DNA of 44,656 nt from assembly GCA_016288005.1 (NCBI GenBank), contig JAEEXY010000019.1, forward strand, positions 1 to 44,656, read 5' to 3'. Positions 1 to 7,666 of the stretch are shown in pieces. The DNA is from Lachnospiraceae bacterium. GTDB taxonomy: Bacteria; Bacillota; Clostridia; Lachnospirales; Lachnospiraceae. The notes under the pieces were generated by a model. The model was not told where the DNA came from. It saw only the letters and a program-made list of their open reading frames with translations, and searched no databases. The position numbers were made by a program, and so were the translations under genes. Position 1 is the stretch's first letter; each line of letters begins with the position of its first letter.

Positions 1-1
1 C

Positions 2-568
2 TTCCCCGCTACCAATGACGAAGTTATCGCTTCGCTTTGCTACCTTGAGTTCATGTCCCAGGCTTCAACCGTTGAGTTCCTTCAGATCGGTGAAGAGGGC
101 GTTATCCACACCGTTGATGCAGCTACAGGCGCTATGGTTATCCAGGCTCCCGATGACGCACATCATGACTGGTATCAGAACTCCGGTAAGAACATCGATA
201 TGACCATCAACTGCAACGGCTTAAGACTGGCTACCGAGGATCTTACCAACATTTCACTTGCTTACTCGTACTCGGATGTTGATCCCGCTGACGTTAAGCA
301 GGCTATCGAAGCTGCTAAGCTCGACGCTAAGGTTCCCGCTACACCTTCTGTAGGCGATATCAAGGCTGAGACCGAGGGTACCGATCTTTCCGGTAAGAGA
401 GACCAGACCTACGACAAGGCTGTTGTTGCTCCTGTTGCTGACTTCGACGCAGTTTGGGATGCAGGCATGAAGGAATATCTCGTTGATGGCGGCGGACAGG
501 ATATCATCGATGAGAGAAAGGCTGCCTGGGAAGCTACATACGGCACCGCAGTTAACATCGGTAATTGA
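2..568 (+). CDS. Extracellular solute-binding protein, C-terminal part (LplA/YtcQ-like oligosaccharide binder)
   Basis: The reading frame is open from the window edge, so the N-terminus and signal peptide are missing and about 188 residues remain. The visible part begins with a segment of the type NDEVIASLCYLEFMSQ, followed by FLQIGEEGV. It ends with a helical stretch containing FDAVWDAGMKEYLVDGGG and DIIDERKAAWEATYG. This arrangement, a 'yl..msq...~q.G.eGv' block followed by a long gap and a terminal 'y..~G..~ii.E...ay' helix, is typical of the large family 1 solute-binding lipoproteins of the LplA/YtcQ type that serve oligosaccharide ABC importers in Firmicutes. A rho-independent terminator follows at once, so it is probably the last gene of its operon. 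The AraC-type regulator that converges on it could control it. The ligand cannot be read from this fragment; an oligosaccharide such as a xylan fragment is inference from other genes in the window. Confidence 0.75.
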   Translation, partial: FPATNDEVIASLCYLEFMSQASTVEFLQIGEEGVIHTVDAATGAMVIQAPDDAHHDWYQNSGKNIDMTINCNGLRLATEDLTNISLAYSYSDVDPADVKQAIEAAKLDAKVPATPSVGDIKAETEGTDLSGKRDQTYDKAVVAPVADFDAVWDAGMKEYLVDGGGQDIIDERKAAWEATYGTAVNIGN

Positions 569-599
569 TAGACTTTCGTAAAAGATAACAGATGAACTA

Positions 600-632
600 A
601 ACCCCCGTCCGGGAAACCGGACGGGGGTTTTT
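600..632 (+). terminator. Rho-independent terminator
   Basis: A perfect 13-bp stem (600-612 with 617-629) rich in G and C closes a GAAA tetraloop and runs into a short T tract. It ends the solute-binding protein gene 31 bases upstream. A run of A precedes the stem, so it could also work for the convergent gene on the minus strand. Confidence 0.92.
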
Positions 633-637
633 GATAT

Positions 638-660
638 AAGACATGGGGACGGTTCTTTTG
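638..660. repeat. Half copy of the GGGGACGGTTCTTTTG dispersed repeat
   Basis: This stretch matches one arm of the palindromic repeat found upstream of modB, inside modC and after moaC. No partner arm is present. It lies directly between the terminator and the stop codon of the AraC-family gene. Confidence 0.8.
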
Positions 661-663
661 ATC

Positions 664-1587
664 TTACTCCATCACCTTCGCGGGCTTCGCGATCGAGGTC
701 GCGTAGCTGCGGTACTCGGTAGGAGAGCATTTCTTGATCATGCGGAAAGCGCGGTTAAATGTCGAGAGCGAGTTGTATCCGACCTTCATCGAGATATCGG
801 TGGTCGACAGATCGGGATAGATCAGCAGCTTCTCGGCAAAAGAGATGCGCTTCTGGTTGAGGTAGTCGTTGAAGCTCATGCCGGTGAAGGCTTCGAAGAG
901 CTTTGAGAAATAGCTCTTTGTCATGCCTGTGATCTCGCAGAGCTTTTCGATGCGCAGGTCCTCAGTGTAGTGATCGTCGATGTAATTGCATACGCCCATG
1001 AAACGGTTGACGTATTCATGCTGCTTCGATGCCGGCAGATTCGGGAACGGAGTCATCGTCTCGATGTTCGCGCGGCCGACCGTGGTCAGGAACTTGACCA
1101 GCATGTAGTAGATCGTGGCATCGCGGTATACGTTGTCGTGGAAGAACTCGTACTCGATCTCCTTGAGCACCTGGACCAGCGTCTCGCTGATCTTGGGATA
1201 TTCGGTCTTCGAGATGAGCTTGAACGGATGCAGCGAATCGATCAGCGAATTGATGCCGGGGAGTGAGGAGAGCAGCGAGTAATCGAAAAGCATGATCAGA
1301 CGCTCGCCCTCTTCGGGAGCGTAGAGCGCGTGCAGCTCTCCGGGCGGAATGATGAAGATGTCGCCGGGCCTGATCGTGGTCTTTACTCCGTTGATATCGG
1401 CCGCGTAGGTATTAACGTAAGGCATGATCACCTCGATCGAGGTGTGCCAGTGCGTGGCGTAATTCTCGTCCTGAACGTTGTGATATACACGTACCCAGCT
1501 GAGCGGGGGCATAACGTATTCCCTGGCGTTGCTCCCGGCGAACGGATTACCGGGCTCGTTTATATTTAAAATGTTGATCGGTGTCAT
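664..1587 (-). CDS. AraC-family transcriptional regulator with cupin sensor domain
   Basis: This is a 307-residue cytoplasmic DNA-binding regulator. The N-terminal half is a cupin-like sensing domain: a THWHTSIEV strand and the GDIFIIPPGELHAL turn are the usual metal or sugar-pocket positions in AraC/YesN-type proteins. The last 100 residues hold the two helix-turn-helix units, LRIEKLCEITGMTKSYFSK and then STTDISMKVGYNSLSTFNRA, closing with the family signature around FR..K..SPTEYR. The ATG start is preceded by GGGAGG at a spacing of five. Proteins of this layout usually activate carbohydrate uptake and hydrolase genes. The convergent solute-binding protein gene on its 3' side is a natural candidate target, but no operator could be identified, so the regulon is inference. 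Confidence 0.92.
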   Translation of the reverse strand: MTPINILNINEPGNPFAGSNAREYVMPPLSWVRVYHNVQDENYATHWHTSIEVIMPYVNTYAADINGVKTTIRPGDIFIIPPGELHALYAPEEGERLIMLFDYSLLSSLPGINSLIDSLHPFKLISKTEYPKISETLVQVLKEIEYEFFHDNVYRDATIYYMLVKFLTTVGRANIETMTPFPNLPASKQHEYVNRFMGVCNYIDDHYTEDLRIEKLCEITGMTKSYFSKLFEAFTGMSFNDYLNQKRISFAEKLLIYPDLSTTDISMKVGYNSLSTFNRAFRMIKKCSPTEYRSYATSIAKPAKVME

Positions 1588-1731
1588 GGTGACCTCCCGT
1601 ACCTGTTTTCTGCGTCAAAAGCAAAGACGCATATCTGTCCATACTGTTATTTTAAAGGTTTTCGCAGTACGGGGCAAATCATTTTTTGCTTATTTTTTCG
1701 CATTTTTCGCGTGAAAGGGCCTTCGATAAAC

Positions 1732-1760
1732 TTTACAAGTAAAAATCTATATGTTAAACT
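1732..1760 (+). promoter_or_regulatory. Predicted promoter of nifJ
   Basis: TTTACA (1732-1737) and TAAACT (1755-1760) are separated by exactly 17 bases, five and four matches to the sigma-A consensus. A-rich sequence lies upstream. The predicted leader is about 65 nt and ends in the strong ribosome site AAGGAGG at 1822-1828. The 1588-1834 gap also has to hold the promoter of the divergent AraC-family gene, for which I see no convincing hexamers. Confidence 0.55.
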
Positions 1761-1834
1761 AATCTCAAATTGGGTAATTTTGGCCTGACTTTGTCTGCAG
1801 GCACGAGGTCACTCAAAATTTAAGGAGGTTCTAT

Positions 1835-4800
1835 ATGGCTAGAGCTAAACAATCAATGGATGGAAATACCGCTGCCGCTCATGTGGCATATGCGTTTACC
1901 GACGTTGCGGCTATTTACCCCATCACACCTTCGAGCCCCATGGCTGACTCTGTTGATCAGTGGTCGGCGGCAGGCCAGAAGAACATCTTCGGCAACCAGG
2001 TTAAGGTTGTTGAGATGCAGTCGGAAGCAGGAGCCGCAGGTACCGTTCACGGTTCTCTTGCAGCAGGCGCTATCACTACTACATTTACAGCTTCACAGGG
2101 ACTTCTTCTGATGATCCCCAACATGTACAAGATCGCAGGTGAGCAGCTTCCCTGCGTATTTGACGTTTCCGCACGTACAGTTGCCACACAGTCACTGAAC
2201 ATCTTCGGTGATCACAGCGACGTATATGCATGCCGTCAGACCGGTTTCGCGATGCTCGCAGAGACCAACCCTCAGGAAGTTATGGATCTTTCACCCGTAG
2301 CTCATCTCGCAGCTATCGAGGGTAAGGTTCCTTTCCTTAACTTCTTCGACGGATTCCGTACATCTCATGAGATCCAGAAGATCGAGAAGTGGGATTACAA
2401 GGATCTTGCTGAAATGGTTAACATGGACGCAGTTAAGGCATTCAGAGAGCATGCCCTTAATCCCGAGAAGCCCGCTATGCGCGGTTCACACGAGAACGGA
2501 GACGTATTCTTCCAGCATCGTGAGGCCTGCAACGCGGCTTATGATGCACTTCCCGCAGTTGTTGAGAAGTACATGAAGATGATCAACAAAAAGCTCGGCA
2601 CCAAGTATGACCTGTTCAACTACTACGGAGCTAAGGACGCTGACCGCGTTATCGTAGCTATGGGTTCCATCTGCGACGTTGCCGAGGAAGTTATCGATTA
2701 CCTTACCGCAAAGAAGCAGAAGGTCGGCCTTATCAAGGTTCGCCTCTACAGACCTTGGGTAAGCAAGTCATTCCTTAAGGTTCTTCCCAAGACCGTTAAG
2801 AAGATCGCCGTTCTTGACCGTACAAAGGAGCCCGGTTCACTCGGTGAGCCTCTGTACCTCGATGTTGCGACCACTCTCCGTGAGGCCGGTCTCAACGACA
2901 TCGTTCTTACCGGCGGCCGCTACGGCTTAGGTTCAAAGGATACTCCTCCTTCGTCCGTATTCGCTATCTACAAAGAGCTCAAGAAGGCTAATCCCAAGAA
3001 GCGCTTCACCATCGGTATCGTTGACGATGTTACCGGTCTTTCGCTTCCCGAGGAGAAGCCCGCACCCATCACCTCCGCACCCGGCACGGTTGAGTGTAAG
3101 TTCTGGGGTATCGGCGGTGACGGTACTGTAGGAGCCAACAAGGATTCGACAAAGATCATCGGTGACCACACCAACAAATATATCCAGGCTTACTTCCAGT
3201 ATGACTCGAAGAAGACCGGCGGTATCACCATTTCGCATCTGCGCTTCGGTGATAAGCCCATCAAGAGCCCTTACTACATCAACCAGGCTGACCTCGTTGC
3301 ATGTCATCAGCAGTCCTACATCATCAAGGGCTACAAGATGGTTCAGGACGTTAAGCCCGGCGGAATCTTCCTTATCAACTGCCAGTGGGACGATAAGGAG
3401 CTCGGCGAGAAGCTCAATGCTGAGGCAAAGAAGTACATCGTTGAGAACAAGATCAAGGTTTATACCGTTGACGCTGTAGATATCGCAGGCAAGATTGGTC
3501 TCGGAAAGCGTACATCGACCGTTCTTCAGTCCGCATTCTTCACTCTGGCCAACGTACTTCCCGCTGATGAGGCGATCAAGTACATGAAGGAGAAGGTTGT
3601 TGCGAAGTTCTCCAAGAAGGGTCAGGACATCGTAGACATGAACTGCAAGGCTATCGATCAGGGTAAGGACGCCCTTCACCTGGTTAAGGTTCCTGCATCA
3701 TGGGCTAATCCCAAGGCTGATCCCAAGCCTAAGAAGCTTACCGGCCGTCCCGAGACAGTTGAGATGGTTGAGAAGCTCATGAACCCCATCGCTCTTATGG
3801 ACGGCGACAGCCTTCCCGTATCTGCATTCGCAGACAGAGCGGACGGTCAGTTCGAGCTCGGCGCCGCAGCTTACGAGAAGCGCGGTACCGCAGTTATGGT
3901 TCCCGAGTGGGATCCCGAGAAGTGTATCCAGTGTAACAACTGTGCATTCGTTTGCTCACATGCTACGATCCGTCCTTACATGCTTTCAGCCGATGAGGTT
4001 AAGAAGGCACCTAAGCAGATCAAGCTTGCTGACACAAAGCCTAAGGCTTCCCAGTACAAGTTCACGATGAGCGTATCGCCTCTTGACTGCATGGGCTGCG
4101 GCGAGTGTGTTACCGTTTGTCCCGACAAGGTACAGGCTATCAAGATGGTTCCTCAGGAGACTCAGGCAGACCAGCAGCCCGTATTCGATTACCTTGTTGC
4201 TAATGTCGGACGTAAGGCCGAGGCTCCCGCTGAGAACACCGTTAAGGGTTCACAGTTCAACCAGCCTCTCCTTGAGTTCTCGGGTTCATGCGCAGGCTGT
4301 GCCGAGACCTCTTACGCAAGACTTATCACACAGCTCTTCGGTGAGCAGATGTACATCTCGAACGCTACAGGTTGTTCTTCGATCTGGGGCGGTCCCGCAG
4401 CTACATCACCCTTCACCGTTAATAAGGACAGCGGACGCGGACCCGCATGGGCTAACTCACTGTTCGAGGACAACGCAGAGCACGGTCTCGGTATGTATCT
4501 CGGCCAGAAGGTTCTCCGCGACCAGGCTATCGCTAAGCTCAACGAGCTCGCTGACGACAAGAAGACCGCAGCAGGCTTAAAGAGCGCTATCGAAAAGTTC
4601 ATCGCTACCAAGGACAGCACCAAGGAGAATCCCGCAGCTGCATCCGCTCTCGTTGCAGAGCTCGAGAAGGCTGCTAAGAAGGGCAATGCTCTGGCAGCTG
4701 AGGTTCTTGAGAAGAAGCAGTATCTGTCAAAGAAGTCCGTATGGATCTTCGGCGGCGACGGATGGGCATACGATATCGGCTTCGGCGGACTCGATCATGT

Positions 4801-5386
4801 ACTTGCTTCCGGCGAGAACGTTAACGTTATGGTATTCGATACCGAGATGTACTCGAACACCGGCGGACAGGCTTCGAAGGCTTCCAACATCGGTGAGGTT
4901 TGCCAGTTCGCAGCAGCAGGTAAGGAAGTTGGCAAGAAGTCTCTTGCTGAGATCGCTATGAGCTACGGCTACGTTTACGTTGCACAGATCGCTCTGGGCG
5001 CTAACCCTGCACAGGCTGTTAAGGTTCTTACCGAGGCTGAGGCTTACAACGGACCTTCGCTCATCATCGGCTACGCTCCTTGTGAGCTCCACGGAGTTAA
5101 GGGCGGCATGAACCACTGCCAGGATGAGATGAAGAAGGCTGTAGCGGCAGGCTACTGGAATCTGTTCTCGTTCAATCCCGCTCTTAAGGCTGAGGGCAAG
5201 AATCCCTTCACCCTTACCTCGAAGGACGGCGACGGAACATATCAGGCATTCCTTAACAATGAGACACGTTACACCTCACTTAAGGTTAAGTTCCCTGAGA
5301 GAGCAGAGCGTCTGTTCAGTGAGTCCGAGAAGGCTGCCAAGGAGCGTTACGATCACCTTATGAAGCTCGTAGAACTCTACAAATAA
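1835..5386 (+). CDS. nifJ: Pyruvate:ferredoxin (flavodoxin) oxidoreductase
   Basis: This single-chain 1183-residue enzyme oxidises pyruvate and CoA to acetyl-CoA and CO2 and passes electrons to ferredoxin, a central reaction in anaerobic fermenters. The length and domain order match the family. YPITPSSPMAD lies near residue 29. The ferredoxin-like part has two 4Fe-4S motifs, C697-x2-C700-x2-C703-x3-C707 and C752-x2-C755-x2-C758-x3-C762. The proximal-cluster ligands appear as C819, C822, C847 and C1083. The thiamine diphosphate motif starts at GDGW (974-977) and ends at SNTGGQ. All expected ligands are present, so it should be active. It is monocistronic, with its own promoter and a strong palindrome after it. 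Codon use is biased (many GTT, GCT, CTT, AAG), as expected for a very highly expressed gene, and differs from the GC-rich neighbours. Confidence 0.98.
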   Translation: MARAKQSMDGNTAAAHVAYAFTDVAAIYPITPSSPMADSVDQWSAAGQKNIFGNQVKVVEMQSEAGAAGTVHGSLAAGAITTTFTASQGLLLMIPNMYKIAGEQLPCVFDVSARTVATQSLNIFGDHSDVYACRQTGFAMLAETNPQEVMDLSPVAHLAAIEGKVPFLNFFDGFRTSHEIQKIEKWDYKDLAEMVNMDAVKAFREHALNPEKPAMRGSHENGDVFFQHREACNAAYDALPAVVEKYMKMINKKLGTKYDLFNYYGAKDADRVIVAMGSICDVAEEVIDYLTAKKQKVGLIKVRLYRPWVSKSFLKVLPKTVKKIAVLDRTKEPGSLGEPLYLDVATTLREAGLNDIVLTGGRYGLGSKDTPPSSVFAIYKELKKANPKKRFTIGIVDDVTGLSLPEEKPAPITSAPGTVECKFWGIGGDGTVGANKDSTKIIGDHTNKYIQAYFQYDSKKTGGITISHLRFGDKPIKSPYYINQADLVACHQQSYIIKGYKMVQDVKPGGIFLINCQWDDKELGEKLNAEAKKYIVENKIKVYTVDAVDIAGKIGLGKRTSTVLQSAFFTLANVLPADEAIKYMKEKVVAKFSKKGQDIVDMNCKAIDQGKDALHLVKVPASWANPKADPKPKKLTGRPETVEMVEKLMNPIALMDGDSLPVSAFADRADGQFELGAAAYEKRGTAVMVPEWDPEKCIQCNNCAFVCSHATIRPYMLSADEVKKAPKQIKLADTKPKASQYKFTMSVSPLDCMGCGECVTVCPDKVQAIKMVPQETQADQQPVFDYLVANVGRKAEAPAENTVKGSQFNQPLLEFSGSCAGCAETSYARLITQLFGEQMYISNATGCSSIWGGPAATSPFTVNKDSGRGPAWANSLFEDNAEHGLGMYLGQKVLRDQAIAKLNELADDKKTAAGLKSAIEKFIATKDSTKENPAAASALVAELEKAAKKGNALAAEVLEKKQYLSKKSVWIFGGDGWAYDIGFGGLDHVLASGENVNVMVFDTEMYSNTGGQASKASNIGEVCQFAAAGKEVGKKSLAEIAMSYGYVYVAQIALGANPAQAVKVLTEAEAYNGPSLIIGYAPCELHGVKGGMNHCQDEMKKAVAAGYWNLFSFNPALKAEGKNPFTLTSKDGDGTYQAFLNNETRYTSLKVKFPERAERLFSESEKAAKERYDHLMKLVELYK

Positions 5387-5408
5387 TATTTGCTGAAAAG
5401 CATAAGAT

Positions 5409-5458
5409 AAAAGGTGCCTGTCACCATAAACAAAAGTTTATGGTGACAGGCACCTTTT
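5409..5458. repeat. Perfect 22-bp inverted repeat of the GGTGCCTGTCACC family; likely bidirectional terminator
   Basis: The arms 5409-5430 and 5437-5458 are perfectly complementary around a 6-base loop. The outer ends are AAAA and TTTT, so on either strand the hairpin is followed by a short T run. It lies between the converging 3' ends of nifJ and the transglutaminase-like gene. The core GGTGCCTGTCACC recurs at 35771 and 41121, so this is a dispersed element that probably serves as a terminator here. Confidence 0.85.
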
Positions 5459-5484
5459 GGTTGGTATGTTATTTATCTGCCGGG

Positions 5485-7392
5485 TCAGTCGTAAGGCGTG
5501 TACCAGTCATGCAGGCCGGTATCGGATGAAGAGGCGTTTTTCTTCTGCATCTCCGAGTCGGTCAGCATGAAATAGGTATTGTAATAATAACCGAAGCTGT
5601 CTTTGATATCGTTCCAGGTAACGTCGATGTGGTACCAGGTACCGCCGACCTTTACATAGTTCCATACATGCGTGCCTCTTTTGTTGCAGAGAGCGGTGTT
5701 TTCGTAGCCGAGTATGTTGAGTACCAGCCTTAATGAGGAGGCGTATCCCTCGCATACCGCGTCTCCCATATAAAATGCGCCGGTCGCGTCACGCTGCGGA
5801 ACATCTCCCGCAGGCGGGAACGGATCCGAGTATGTTATCAGATCGCAGAAATAATCGTTGATGTAGAGCAGCATCGCCCGCTCGTTGTCGGGATAGAGCC
5901 GGGCGGCTTTGTCGGCGAGCCTGTAGGCATCGCGCAGGAGTTTTTTCGTTTCGTCATCAGGTGTGTAATCCTTGTATTTCAGGGCGATCACGGCTTTCCA
6001 GCCGGTCTTTAATACAGTATCGGAGAGAGAGATCCTGGTGACACCGTTGGCGGTTGCCGGTGAAACATCGGTATAAGAGTAGTAGCCGTCAAGCTCCGGA
6101 CGAACCTTCAGGTCCTGAGCGAGCGTATTGCACCAATACATGCTGTCATGGGTGTGATCGTCGGGGAATCGGAAGTAAAGTGTTTCCGCGCCCTTTTCAA
6201 AACCGTCGCGGCAGGAAAGGATCAGGCTCTTTTCGTCGGTGACGGTGTAGGTGAGAGACGGCTCGTAACCGGTGACGCGGTTATGTTTGTACAGTATGCC
6301 GTAGGTATCTTTCGCGAGCAGCTGGTCTATCTCGGCGTCGGTCAGCTCCGTTACATCAGCTGAGCCGATCGTGAGGCGGAACTCGTACATATTCATGTCG
6401 GTTCCGTAAACATAGATGCTCAGGTTTATGCCGGCCTTTTTGGCGGTGATCTTACCCGTGGTCGTTACATCGGCATAATCGTCATCCCAGCCGTTCGGCA
6501 TGCAGTGCATGATATCGGTACCGACGAGCTTGATCTGATATGTGTCGCCGGGTTTGAGCTCAACCGACGCGGGATCGAGATAAGTTTTCCCGGGGATCGG
6601 AGTGGGCGCAGCTGTGGGCTTAGCCGTAGGCGCCGGAGTGGCGGTAGGCTTTGACGTGGGTGTCGGAGCGGCCGTAGGCTTAGCAGTGGGTGTCGGAGCC
6701 GCGGTGGGCTTCGGAGTGGGTACAGCACCGCCTTCCACGATATTTATCTTACAGAAATAATGATTGTAGAACTTGTCCTCGACCTTGACCGCGACGGGAT
6801 CGGATGAAACCTTGAGCGCGGTCACCAGGCCGTCCTTCGTGACATCAAGGTAGGCCTTTTTGGAGTCGTCCACATAATACTTCGAGGCATCCTTGCCGAC
6901 GAGTCTGAGCTTCAGCTGACCGCCTACCGGCAGGTTATAGACTGATTTGTTATCCGTGGTCAGGTCGTATACGGGTATCGGTGTGGGTGTCGGTACCGCT
7001 GTCGGCTTCGGCGTGGGTGTGGCGGCCGTGGACTTATTCTTTACCGTGATCTTGCACTTGAAGGTCTTGTCGCCGAGAGTCGCGGTGATCACGGCCTTGC
7101 CTGCCGAGACGCCGATGATCTTGGTGGATTTGCCCTTTTTGGTTTTAACCTTCGCGACCGAAGGATCGGAGCTGGTCCATGTGTATTTTTTCGACGCGTT
7201 CTTTATCTTTAGCTTGTAGGAAGAACCGACGTATATTGTCTTTTTGGTCTTATTGATCTTGGCTGCGGCAGCCAGGACCTCTTCGGTCTGTGTCCGCAAT
7301 ATGCCTGTATCGGGACAGAATATGCCCGAGCAGGAGAGTATTAATGTCAGCAGCAGAACGCCGAAGATTCGCGTGAATTTGCGGTTTCTCAT
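5485..7392 (-). CDS. Secreted surface protein with Ig-like domains, PT-rich linkers and a transglutaminase-like domain
   Basis: This is a 635-residue exported protein. It starts with a basic, hydrophobic signal sequence (MRNRKFTRIFGVLLLTLILS). I chose the ATG at 7392 because GGAGG lies nine bases before it; an in-frame GTG three codons upstream would abut that site. A bacterial Ig-like (BIG2-type) domain follows, with TWTSSDPSVAKV and ISAGKAVITAT-like strands. Two Pro/Thr-rich linkers separate further beta-rich modules. The C-terminal part is a transglutaminase-like cysteine protease fold with the expected triad: Cys547 in AVCEGYA, His575 in THVWNYV, Asp590 in HIDVTWND. Such domains cleave or crosslink peptides, often in peptidoglycan or surface proteins; the substrate is unknown. 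It is transcribed alone, against nifJ. No anchor was seen, and the ILSC near the signal is a poor lipobox. Confidence 0.85.
   Translation of the reverse strand: MRNRKFTRIFGVLLLTLILSCSGIFCPDTGILRTQTEEVLAAAAKINKTKKTIYVGSSYKLKIKNASKKYTWTSSDPSVAKVKTKKGKSTKIIGVSAGKAVITATLGDKTFKCKITVKNKSTAATPTPKPTAVPTPTPIPVYDLTTDNKSVYNLPVGGQLKLRLVGKDASKYYVDDSKKAYLDVTKDGLVTALKVSSDPVAVKVEDKFYNHYFCKINIVEGGAVPTPKPTAAPTPTAKPTAAPTPTSKPTATPAPTAKPTAAPTPIPGKTYLDPASVELKPGDTYQIKLVGTDIMHCMPNGWDDDYADVTTTGKITAKKAGINLSIYVYGTDMNMYEFRLTIGSADVTELTDAEIDQLLAKDTYGILYKHNRVTGYEPSLTYTVTDEKSLILSCRDGFEKGAETLYFRFPDDHTHDSMYWCNTLAQDLKVRPELDGYYSYTDVSPATANGVTRISLSDTVLKTGWKAVIALKYKDYTPDDETKKLLRDAYRLADKAARLYPDNERAMLLYINDYFCDLITYSDPFPPAGDVPQRDATGAFYMGDAVCEGYASSLRLVLNILGYENTALCNKRGTHVWNYVKVGGTWYHIDVTWNDIKDSFGYYYNTYFMLTDSEMQKKNASSSDTGLHDWYTPYD
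6614..6723 (-). repeat. 30-bp tandem repeat coding for the PT-rich linker
   Basis: Nearly four consecutive units with a 30-bp period encode a ten-residue pattern rich in Pro, Thr, Ala and Lys (such as PTPTAKPTAA). The period is a multiple of three, so unit gain or loss only changes the linker length between the Ig-like part and the catalytic part. Confidence 0.8.
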
Positions 7393-7423
7393 CAAAAACA
7401 CCTCCGTTTAGCGGTTTTGGATC

Positions 7424-7432
7424 ATTATAGCA
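7424..7432 (-). promoter_or_regulatory. Extended -10 promoter element for the transglutaminase-like gene
   Basis: Read on the minus strand the bases are TGCTATAAT, a perfect -10 hexamer with the TGn extension, about 32 bases before the start codon. No good -35 hexamer lies at the right distance, which is usual for extended -10 promoters. Confidence 0.5.
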
Positions 7433-7562
7433 TAAACGGCCCGGACGGAAATCCCCGTAAGGGGTGAGAACCGGCGCGTAACGTAGTATAATGTGATCAT
7501 AAAACACATCCCATTCGAAAATAGAATCGCAAAATTTAGTGAGCGATTACTGGTAAAGTGAT

Positions 7563-7591
7563 TAGAAAGCGCTATCTCTATCTGCTAACAT
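7563..7591 (+). promoter_or_regulatory. Predicted promoter of the GH30 cluster with a LacI/CcpA-like operator
   Basis: TAGAAA (7563-7568) and TAACAT (7586-7591) lie 17 bases apart, each with four matches to consensus, and the -10 carries a TGn extension (7583-7585). The near-palindrome AGAAAGCGCTATCT at 7564-7577 overlaps the -35 and spacer. Its central AAGCGCT resembles sites of LacI-family repressors, including CcpA cre sites. Bound protein there would block polymerase, so carbon-catabolite or substrate control of the downstream cluster is plausible. This is pattern reading only. Confidence 0.4.
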
Positions 7592-7666
7592 TTTTTATGT
7601 AAAAGGTATATTTTGTGCAAAAAAGGCTGATTATTACATAAATTTGTATTTTTTCGGAGATGTTTT

